Assembly: GCA_007844125.1 (NCBI GenBank) | Contig: CM017564.1 | Coordinates: 15,316,399 to 15,380,398 of the forward strand | Source of the DNA: Sinonovacula constricta | Taxonomy: Eukaryota > Mollusca > Bivalvia > Cardiida > Solecurtidae | Length of the DNA: 64,000 bases | Reading direction: 5' to 3' | In this document: piece after piece, positions 12,001-24,000 of the stretch | Layout: each line of letters starts with the position of its first letter | How positions within the stretch are numbered: the first letter of the stretch is position 1 | Notes under the pieces: model-generated | Databases searched by the model: none | Told to the model about the DNA's origin: nothing | Seen by the model: the letters and a program-made list of their open reading frames with translations, nothing else | Translations under genes and position numbers: made by a program

Positions 12001-15000
12001 TATTATTTGGTCTTTTTTATGAAGTGTGAGTTTAGGTTTTAAACAGGAGTTATTGTGTAGTTGCCTTTTTACTAAATTATTTCACAAATTTTTACCATTA
12101 AATCTAAAATATAACATATAATCTATCTAAAATGTATTCTTTTCAATCAAGTTTATCACATTCCTAAACAAAATGAGACTTACACTTTATATAATACATG
12201 TATGTTTTCCCGGTTGGCCCGGTGTCAGGATAATATGACTGGGTGTGGTATCATGCCAGGTGTTCTCTGCATGCTATACACCGTGAAGGCAGCACTATAT
12301 CAGCTTCAAGTGGACACCATCTCCATATAACCGAAATACTGTTAGTGGGACTATAAACCCAATCAACAAACAAACACACACACAAATAATAGTATGAATA
12401 TTACATAATTATACACATTGTGTACGTATAATATCCACCTATTCCTTGCGGACATTATAACAATTATTTGAAAACATGCAAACAAAACCTTAGTGCTTTA
12501 TTGCAGAAAGAACTCCAGAAAGCTATGGATCGCTATGACAACATACTCCGTAAGCATGGCAACTGTCCAAGGGCCATGTGGGGGAAAGCCCTGGTGCTGC
12601 TTGCGATGGCAGAGCAACAGAGAAGCAACGCTTTACTGGAGGAGGGGATAAACTTACTTAACTCCGCCCTCAAACTGGCAGACACGCCTCCTGTCTTGAT
12701 GACCCTGATTGGACCTAAACTGGCTGACAGCGCCACCTTTAGAGGTAGTTTAGTGATGATGAATGAGTAAAATTAAGATAAAAATATGAAATATATTGAC
12801 ACTAATGGAAGACTACCATCAACAGCAGGCTGACTTGTTACTCTCTGAGGTTAAATTGTAAAGAATCCAGACAAGCCATGGCAAGGGGCTATTCTGAATA
12901 CATAAATATAAAATAAATACATATTACCAAGATTGCAATGCAAAAAACTGAAGATATGTTGAAATGTTAGATTTTGACACATTGAAATAAGAACATTAAC
13001 TTTAATTTGCATATGTGAAGAGAAAATAGTGTCATACAATCCTTTTATGTTTATACAAAACATCATAAAAATTATCATAAAAAGCATATAATAAAAATCA
13101 CAAAAATCATTTTTATTATATCATAAAAATCATAGTAAAGTCATACAATAAAATAATATAATACATATTATATTGGAAAAAAAGGAAAATTATACCATGC
13201 ATATTGTTGTGTGTAGGTTGGCAGAAAATGGCGATAGACACATGGAAGTTTTTATGTGACAGATTTCCGGACAGTCTGCTCTACCAACAAAGTCTAGGGA
13301 CATCCTACCTCATGAAGGGAGACTCACAACATGGCAGGGAGGTCTTCCAGAAGGTAATTGCATTTTTTTTCTTTGAAAGACAGCGCAACAACTAATTATG
13401 ATCATTAAAGCAACATCAAGCTATTGTGGTGGAGAAAGACATCAAATAAATGCCAGGGTGAAAATACCTACATGCTGCTAACCAGCTAAAAGACCTCCCC
13501 CCTTTTAAGTCCATTATCAAATGGGACTCAAAACTATCGCAATGTCACGGGGAACCCTTTCTGATGGGTAGCTGTCATAGGCATTACAAGTCCACAACTC
13601 TATCACTATGTCATGTGTGCCTCTTTCAGAAGGTAGCTGTCATAGGCATTACAAGTCCACAGCTCTACCCCTATGTCATGGGCGCCCTTTCAGAAGGTAG
13701 CTGTCATAGGCATTACAAGTCCACAACTCTACCACTATGTCATGGGCGCCCCTTCCAGAAGGTAGCTGTCATAGGCATTACAAGTCCACAACTCTATCAC
13801 TATGTCATGGGCGCCCCTTCCAGAAGGTAGCTGTCATAGGCATTACAAGTCCACAACTCTACCACTATGTCATGGGTGCCCCTTTCAGAAGGTAGCTGTC
13901 ATAGGCTTTATAAGTCCACAACTCTACCACTATGTCATGGGCGCCCCTTCCAGAAGGTAGCTGTCATAGGCATTATAAGTCCACAGCTCTACCACTATGT
14001 CATGGGTGCCCCTTTCAGAAGGTAGCAGTCATAGGCATTACAAGTCCACAACTCTACCACTTTGTCATGGGCGCCCCTTTCAGAAGGTAGCAGTCATAGG
14101 CATTACAAGTCAACAACTCTACCACTTTGTCATGGGCGCCCCTTTCAGAAGGTAGCAGTCATAGGCATTACAAGTCAGCAACTCTATCACTATGTCAAGG
14201 GCGACCCTTTCAGAAGGTAGCAGTCATAGGCATTATAAGTCTACAACTCTATCACTATGTCATGGGCGCCCCTTTCAGAAGGTAGCTGTCATAGGCATTA
14301 CAATTCCACAACTCTACCACTATGTCATGAGCGCCCATTTCAGAAAGCAGCAATCATTGGCATTACAAGTCCACAAAACTCTATCACTCTGTCATGGACG
14401 CCCCTTTCAGAAGGTAACTGTCATATGCATTACAAGTCCACAACTGTATCACTTTGTCATGGACACCCCTTTCAGAAGGTAACTGTCATAGGCATTACAA
14501 GTCCACAACTGTATCACTTTGTCATGGACGCCCCTTTCAGAAGGTAACTGTCATAGGCATTACAAGTCCACAACTCTATCACTTTGTCATGGCGCCCCAT
14601 TCAGAAGGTAACTGTCATAGGCATTACAAGTCCACAACTCTATCACTTTGTCATGGCGACCCTTTCAGAAGGAAAAAGTCATTGGCTTTACAAGTCCACA
14701 ACTCTACCACTATGTCATGGGCACCCCTTTCAGAAGGTAACTGTCATAGGCATTACAAGTCCACAACTCTATCACTTTGTCATGGACGCCCCTTTCAGAA
14801 GGTAGCAGTCATAGGCATTACAAGTCCACAACTCTATCACTTTGTCAAGGGCGAGCCTTTCAGAAGGTAGCAGTCGTAGGCATTACAAGTCAACAACTCT
14901 ATCACTTTGTCATGGGCGCCCCTTTCACAAGGTAGCAGTCATAGGCATTACAAGTCAGCAACTCTATCACTATGTCAAGGGCGACCCTTTCAGAATGAAG

Positions 15001-18000
15001 AAGTCATTGGCTTTACAAGTCAACAACTATATCACTATGTCATGGGCGCCCCTTTCAGAAGGTAGCTGTTATAGGCAGTACAAGTCCACAACTCTACCAC
15101 TATGTCATGGACACCCCTTTCAGAAGGTAGCTGTCATAGGGATTACAAGTCCACAACTCTATCACTATGTCAAGGGCGACCCTTTCAGAAGGAAGAAGTC
15201 ATTGGCATTACAAGTCAGCAACTCTAACACTATGTCATGGGCGCTCCTTTCAGAAGGTAGCTGTCATAGGCATTACAAGTCAGCAACTCTACCACTATGT
15301 CATGAGCACCCCTTTCAGAAGGTAGCTGTCATAGGCATTACAAGTCGGCAACTCTACCACTGTCATGAGCGACCCTTTCAGATGGCAGCAGTCATAGGGA
15401 ACACATTTGATAATTCACAAAATTATCTGTCGGCTGTAAAAGGGGAAAAGTATTCACAAACATACAAAGCTGTTCCTTATGACCTCATGAAAACAATAAG
15501 AAGCATAAAGATTTCATAGCTTAAATGCTTATATGATTGAAATTTAAGAACTTCCTTCTGTCATAGTAAATATTTCAAACATTTATTATCTAGTGGTAAA
15601 CATGTTAGATCAGGATCAGAGTGACCTGTGTTCAGACGTGAGGTACACTACAAGATGTTGATCTTAGGGCAAGTGAGTCGCTGACTTGAAGCTACTCCGC
15701 CAATAACTGTGTGGGTTGGAGTCCCCGTCGGGCTTTCCGGCTAACCTGCGGTGTGGTGGTTGTTCTCCCCAGACATAAGTCTGGGATCTTCCTCCACCAA
15801 TAATTAGCTGAGCATCGACAATATGACCATAATTGTGTCAATGCGCTGTAACAAAAAACAACAACAAACAAATTTACTGCACGTTGCCCAAAGCAGTTAC
15901 TTCCTTCATGTACACAGGTTCTACATTGTTAGTTTGAGAGAAATAAAAAAAATAAAAGTATATTTTCAAATTTCATTCCGCAGCATATAATTGTTTTAAA
16001 AATTGCAATATTGGTTATATTCATTTTAAAATATTACACATGTATATGTAATCCTTAACATTCAATAACTACTTGTGTTACATAATCGCTCGTCCCAGCT
16101 AAAAACTGAAATATAAAAAATCAAACCAAAGTATATTTATGTTTGTTTCTATGGCAATAGATCTTGAAGAATCACCCAGACGATGGTTTCTCATTGGTCC
16201 ATCTGGCATTCATAGAAAAAACTGAGAACCAGAATTATGTCAAGAGTATCGAGCTGTTTTCCCGAGGACTGGCAATGAATGGAGAGGGTGTACATCAGGG
16301 AAAGTTTTACCATCACTATGGGGATGCATATATACGTCTACAACAACCAGACAAGGTACATTTTCGTCTTGTGTCATAGATTTCTCATCATTTCTGTAAG
16401 ACTGAGAGACTTTAAAACTTCTTTAGTTCTAACAAGTCAAGATAGAAGTTTTCGTGTAGGCCCTTACAAGTCAAGATAGAAGCTTTCATGTAGGCCCTTA
16501 TAAGTCAAGAAGAAAGCTTCCATGTAGGCCCTTACAAGTCAAGATGAAATCATTCTGTAGGCCATTTACAAGTCAAGATGGAAGCTTTCATGGAGGCCCT
16601 TACATGTCAAGTTGGAAGCTTTCATGGAGGCCCTTACATGTCAAGATGGAAGCTTTCATGTAGGCCCTTACAAGTCAATATGAAAGCTTTCATGGAGACC
16701 CTTACAGGTCAATATGAAAGCTTTCATGGAGACCCTTACAAGTCAATATGAAAGCTTTTATGTAGGCCCTTACAAGTCAAGGTAGAAGCTTTCATGGAGA
16801 CCCTAACAAGTCAAGATGGAAGCTTTCATGGAGGCCCTTACAAGTCAAGATGAAAGCTTTTATATAGGCCCTTTCAAGTCAACACGAAGCTTTCATGTAG
16901 GCACTTACAAGTCAAGATGAAAGCTATCATGTAGGACCTTACAAGTCAAGATAAAAGCTTTCATGTAGGCCCTTGCAAGTCGTGATGAAAGCTTTCTTGT
17001 AAGCCCTTACACGTCAAGAAAGAAGCTTTCACGGAGTCCCTTACAAGTCTAGATGGAAGCTTTCATGGAGACCCTTACACGTCAAGATAGAAGCATAATA
17101 AGCAATTAGAAACAAGTCACATATTAAGCAATAAGCAACAAAACATATTACTTTAAATTGACTTATGCTTGTAACATATTTGTAATTTTTTTGTGCAGTT
17201 TACTAAGTGTTAACTTGCCACAGCCTTGCCTGTGCACACATCTAGAATATATACTAGTCTTAATAGTTCTCTGTTTAGGCAAGGGAGGTGTTTGCAGAGG
17301 CCAAGAGACGTGGATTATTTTTCTCCGAGGATCAGAGATCCCTCTACAATGCTGACCGCCCTTTGACTGCTCGACCTGTCTGGACCGCAGAGCAGACTGG
17401 CTACCAGCGGTATATACAGGTGAGAAACATCACTGTACAGACTGGCTACCAGCGGTATATACAGGGGAAGAACATCACTGCACCAAACTGATTTATATTG
17501 AGTGAACAGACTTTTATTATAGAGTGACTCCCATTAATTCTCATTTTGGAACTACTACCCTGGATAGTCTTCCCTTAGTACTCAGACAGGAACTACTATA
17601 TTTTTTTGTAGGAACTGCGATACTGGATTCGGCCGCCTTAGTTCTCAGATAAGAACTCCTATCCTTGGATTGTTCCCCCTAGTACTCATATAGGAACTAC
17701 CATCCTGGATTGCCCCCCTTAGTACTCATAAGAACTATTATCCTGGATTGTTCCACTTAGTACTCACATACGAACTACTGTCCTGGATTGTCCCCTTAGT
17801 ACTCATATGAACTACTGTCCTGGATTGTCCCCCTTAGTACTCATATGAACTACTATTCTGGATTGTCCCCCTTAGTTTTCATATGAACTACTATTCTGAA
17901 TTGTTCCCCTTAGTATTCATATGAACTAATATTCTCGATTCTCCCCCTTAGTACTCATATGAACTACTATCCTGGATTGTCCCCCTTAGTACTCATATAG

Positions 18001-21000
18001 GAACTACTATGCTTGATTGTCCTCCTTAGTACACATTTACAAACTACTATCCTGGATTGTCCCCCTTAGTACTCATATGATCTACTATCCTGGATTGCCC
18101 CCCTAAGTACTCATATAGGAACTACTATGCTTGATTGTCCTCCTTAGTACACATTTACAAACTACTATCCTGGATTGTCCCCCTTAGTACTCATATGGTC
18201 TACTATCCTGGATTGCCCCCCTAAGTACTCATATAGGAACTACTATGCTTGATTGTCCTCCTTAGTACACATTTTCAAACTACTATCCTGGATTGTCCCC
18301 CTTAGTACTCATATGATCTACTATCCTAGATTGTTCCCCTTAATACTTGTATGAACTACTATTCTAGATTGTTCCCCTTAATACTCATATGAACTACTAT
18401 TCCAGATTGTTCCCCTTAGTACTCAATTGAACTACTATCCTGCATTGTCCCTCTTAGTACTCATGAACTAGTATCCTGGATTGTCCCCCTTAGTACTCAT
18501 ATACGACCTACTATCCTAGATTGTCCCCCTTAGTACTCATATGATCTACTTTTCTAGATTGTTCCCCTTAATACTCGTATGAACTACTATTCTAGATTGT
18601 TCCCCTTAATACTCATATGAACTACTATTCTAGATTGTTCCCCTTAATACTCATATGAACTATTATTCTAGATTGTTCGCCTTAGTACTCATATGAACTA
18701 CTATCCTGGATTCTCCCCCTTAGTACACATATGAACTACTATCGTGGATTGGCCCCCTTACTAATAGGAACTACTTTACTGAATTGTTCCCTTTAATACT
18801 CATATGAACAACTATCCTCGACTGTCCCCCTTTGTACTCATATGAACTACCATTCTGGATTGTTCCCCTAAGTTTTTATATATTTTATATTTTTCATATA
18901 AGAGCTTCTCTCCTGGATTGTCCCCCCTTACTACTCATATAAGAACTGCTATCCTGGATTGTCCCCCTAAGTATGCATGTAGGTTGTGAGGGATGGGGTA
19001 GGGGGAGAAGGTGGCATGTAGGTTGTGTGGAATGGGGGTAGGGGGAGGGGTTGGCATGTAGGTTGTGAGGGATGGAGGTGGGGGGAGGGGTTGGCATGTA
19101 GGTTGTAAGGGATGGGGGTAGGGGGAGGGGTTGGCATGTAGGTTGTGAGGGATGGAGGTGGGGGGAGGGGTTGGCATGTAGGTTGTGAGGAATGGGGGTA
19201 GGGGGAGGGGTTGGCATGTAGGTTGTGAGGGATGGAGGTGGGGGAGGGGTTGGCATGTAGGTTGTAAGGGATGGGGGTAGGGGCAGGGGTTGGCATGTAG
19301 GTTGTGATGAATGGGGGTAGGGGCAGGGGTTGGCATGTAGGTTGTAAGGGATGGGGGTAGGGGGAGGGGTTGGCATGTAGGTTGTAAGGGATGAGGGTAG
19401 GGGGAGGGGTTGGCATGTAGGTTGTAAGGGATGGGGATAGGGGCAGGGATTGGCATGTAGGTTGTAAGGGATGGGGTTAGGGGATGGGGTTGGCATGTAG
19501 GTTGTAAGGGATGAGGGTAGGGGGAGGGGTTGGCATGTAGGTTGTAAGGGATGGGGGTAGGGGGAGAGGTTGGCATGTAGGTTGTAAGGGATGGGGATAG
19601 GGGCAGGGATTGGCATGTAGGATGTGAGGGATGGGGGTAGGGGGAGGGGTTGGCATGTAGGTTGTAAGGGATGGGGGTAGGGGGAGGGGTTGGCATGTAG
19701 GTTGTAAGGGATTTGGGTATGGGGAGGGGTTGGCATGTAGGTTGTAATGGATGGGGGTAGGGGGAGGGGTTGGCATGTAGGTTGTAAGGGATGGGGGTAG
19801 GGGGAGGGGTTGGCATGTAGGTTGTAAGGGATTTGGGTATGGGGAGGGGTTGGCATGTAGGTTGTAATGGATTGGGTTAGGGGATGGGGTTGGCATGTAG
19901 GTTGTAAGGGATGAGGGTAGGGGGAGGGGTTGGCATGTAGGTTGTAAGGGATGGGGGTAGGGGGAGGGGTTGGCATGTAGGTTGTAAGGGATTTGGGTAT
20001 GGGGAGGGGTTGGCATGTAGGTTGTAATGGATTGGGTTAGGGGATGGGGTTGGCATGTAGGTTGTAAGGGATGAGGGTAGGGGGAGGGGTTGGCATGTAG
20101 GTTGTAAGGGATGGGGGTAGGGGGAGGGGTTGGCATGTAGGTTGTTAGAGATGGGGTAGGGGAGGGGTTGGCATGTAGGTTGTGCGGGATGGGGGTAGGG
20201 GCAGGGGTTGGCATGTAGGTTGTAAGGGATGGGAGTAGGGGCAGGGGTTGGCATGTAGGTTGTAAGGGATGGGGGTAGGGGGAGGGGTTGGCATGTAGGT
20301 TGTAAGGGATGGGGGTAATGGGAGAGGTTGGCATGTAGGTTGTTAGAGACGGGGTAGGGAGAGGGGTTTGCATGTAGGATGTGAGGGATGGGGGTAGGTG
20401 CAGGGGTTGGCATGTAGGTTTTAAGGGATGGGGGTAGGGGCAGGGGTTGGCATGTAGGTTGTTAGAGATGAGGGTAGGGGGAGGGGTTGGCATGTAGGTT
20501 GTGAGGGATGGGGTAGGGGGAGGGGTTGGCATGTAGGTTGTTAGAGATGGGATAGGAGGAGGGGTTGGCATGTAGGTTGTGAGGGATGGGGTAGGGGGAG
20601 GGGTTGGCATGTAGGTTGTTACAGATGGGGGTAGGGGGAGAGGTTGGCATGTAGGTTGTGAGGGATGGGGTAGGGGGAGGGGTTGGCATGTAGGTTGTAA
20701 GGGATGGGGGTAGGGGGAGGGTTTGGCATGTAGGTTGTAATGGATGGGGGTAGGGGCAGGGGTTGGCATGTAGGTTGTAATGGATGGGGGTAGGGGCAGG
20801 GGTTGGCATGTAGGTTGTAAGGGATGGGGGTATGGGGAGGGGTTGGCATGTAGGTTGTAATGGATGGGGGTAGGGGCAGGGGTTGGCATGTAGGTTGTTA
20901 GAGATGGGGTAGGGGGAGGGGTTGGCATGTAGGTTGTAAGGAATGGGGGTAGGGGCAGGGGTTGGCATGTAGGTTGTAAGGGATGGGGGTAGGGGCAGGG

Positions 21001-24000
21001 GTTGGCATGTAGGATGTAAGGGATGGGGGTATGGGGAGGGGTTGGCATGTAGGTTGTTAGAGATGGGGTAGGGGGAGGGGTTAGCATATAGGTTGTAAGG
21101 GATGGGGGTAGGGGCAGGGGTTGGCATGTAGGTTGTGAGGGATGGGGGTAGGGAGAGGGTTTGGCATGTAGGTTGTGAGGGATGGGGGTAAGGGGAGAGG
21201 TTGGCATGTAAGTCGTGAGGGATGGGGGTAGGGGAGGGGTTGGCTTGTAGGTTGTGAGGGATGGGAGTAGGGAGAGGGGTTGGCATGTAGGTTGTGAGGG
21301 ATGGGGGTAGGGGGAGGGGTTGGCATGTAGGTTGTGATGGATGGGGGTAGGGGGAGGGCTTGGCATGTAGGTTGTGATGGATGGGGATGGGGGTTTGGCA
21401 TGTAGGTCGTGAGGGATGGGGGTAGGGAGGATTTGGTTTGTAAAGAGAATATGCATTGATTGATACAGTCAAAATATGTCTAAAAGTTCAACTGCTGCTA
21501 TTTCTTTGCCAATGGTTGTCGTAATACCTTTTAATATATTCTTCAACTCCCCAGCCCCTCAGCTTTGGTTAAATTCTCATTAAGCAGGAACTTTCATGTG
21601 CAGCTAACCTGCGGTGTGCCACTGGTTCTACCCAGACATATGTCCTCCACTAATAATAAGCTGGATGTTGCCAATATGACCATAAATGTGTTAGTGCGAT
21701 GAAACAACAACAACAAACAGCTTCCAGGTTAGGTTCCTTCAAGTAAACAAAGTGTTTTGGGTCATCTTTCTGACAGATAAACGAAGAAGATAATTATGAG
21801 ATCAGGATGATATTTATTCAAGTTGGAGTATTGTCTTGTATTTTCTTGCTAAAGATAAATGGGCTTTCGTTGGGGAAAATTTCTTCTTTTGTGGGAAAGA
21901 TGCCATTATTGTACGACAACTTCAAAGGAAACAAACACTCCATTTGTTGTCGCTAATGATACAACAGCCTTCGGTTTGAATCTGCCTCTTTTTTGTTCTC
22001 AGTTACTAGAGGAGAACTGGGAAGTGATCAGAGATGAGGCTCTGTCGTTGTTTGATGCCAAGACTCAACTGTTTGTCGACCCCACAGAAAATCTTGTCGA
22101 GAATGAGAAAGACGGTGACTGGAAGCAGTACACATTCGCTACTAAAGGTAGCAAGTAATGTCATTATTTTAGGATCAATGGTTTTGTGCATTTTAAGATT
22201 TAGAGATGACACAGTTTGCTGTAAAGGCATAAAATGTTATCTGTTTCTCATATGGTACAAAGCACTTTTGATATATTTTGTAAATTGTTTAAAAAATGTC
22301 ACTGTTTTAGCAGCTTTTAAGATATTTTCAAAAATGTAAATATCTCTTATTACATACCATATACTTCATGTTTCATATAATGTGAATGAGGCATCATTTT
22401 ATCTCTTTCAAGTGGACACTGTCTCTAAATAACTGAAGTACTGTTGGTTGGACTATAAATGCATCAAACCAATAAACTGTAAATGACTGATTTCAGGTCG
22501 CCTCCTAGATGGACCTTGCAAGAAAGCACCGAGGACATGTGACTTAGTCCGCCAAATAGAACCTGCGATGACGTGCAAGCGAGGTCAGATCAAGTTCTCT
22601 GTAATGCAGGGTGGTATACATGTGTGGGCGCACACCGGGCCAACCAACTGCCGGCTCCGTGCACATCTGGGACTCGTGGTGCCCCAGGGACCAGAGCTAC
22701 GTGTAGTTAATGAAACATTGTAAGTAGCCATATTGGTACAGCCCAACTAAAGGTATCTTATCTTAATTGTGAGTTTTGGTTTCCCTATCATAATTGTCAT
22801 TATTATTATTCATGTTATTATTAAAGTTATCATTATTATTGTCATCATTATTTTTATAATCACTATTGTCATCATTATCATTATCATCACCGGAACTGGT
22901 AGTGCAATCGATAGAACAAAGGCTCCAAGTATGGGAGGCCATGGGTTCGATCCCAGGCATCAACATACCAAAGTCGTAACAAAAGGGTAGTAGTACAGCT
23001 CTCTTGCTAATGCTCAAGCAAATATATGGGTAGTTCCAAGACTGGTTGGCCTGGTGTCAGGATAATGTGACTGGGTGTGGTATCATGCCAGGTGTTCACG
23101 GCATGCTATACACAGTGAAGGCAGCACTATATCTGCTTCAAGTGAACACCGTCTCCAGATAACTGAAATACTGTTGGCGGGACAATAAACCCAATAAACA
23201 AACATTATCATCATTATTATCATTATTATTGTCTTCATTTTCATTTTTTGTATCACCGTCATAACTGGCCTTATTACAATTGTAATTTTCATAGTCCTCA
23301 TCATAATTATCATTTAACATTTTATCATATAATTCACATTTAGTCTCAATTCATTTGTAATATTTGTCATGTCAAAAATATGACAAGACACAGGATTTAG
23401 GGTTCAAAGGGGACATCTGGGCAAAATTGAGTTTATAGTTGTTTCAAAGTAGTGAAAATAAACCAGTTTCAGAAAATAGGCATGAAGATTATATAGATAT
23501 CAGATTTGTAAAAACATAGCTTTAGATGCAAAAGTTAAGTGCATTAATTTATGATTTTTTGCACTTTTAAATAAGCAGTTAGTGTTTTATTCAGAAATGG
23601 AAATTCACACATTTTCATTGTCTTTCAGAAGATAGACAGTGTGAAAAAAATAATTATTTCTTTTATTTGCATCTCTTTTTTTCAAAAGGTAGCAGTTGCT
23701 ATGGTAACCAAAATAATTACATGTTCCATGGCGGTCTCTTCTTATAATTTCAAGTTTATGTAGGTTCAGACACAGTGCAGAATGTCCTGCCCAGACATAT
23801 TTATGGTGTTCCTTTAAGGCGCCAGCTGACCTATCATGTGCAGAAGGTCCTGCCCAGACATATCTAGGGTGTTCCTTTAAGGTTCCAGCTGATTTATTAT
23901 GTGCAGAAGGTCCTACCCAGACATATCTAGTATGTTTTAGCTGAGCTATCATGTGCAGAAGGTCTTGCCCAGACATATCTAGGGTGTTTTAGCTGACCTA

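Noticed and set aside
13564..15519. Repetitive His/Tyr/Thr-rich open frames
   Set aside because: Translations of the 65-bp SINE-derived array in an ASPH intron.
18894..21472. Proline-rich open frames of up to 659 codons on the minus strand
   Set aside because: They are translations of the 40-bp G-rich array antisense, open in all three frames because the unit has no stop complement. There is no start context, splice signal or non-repeat domain.
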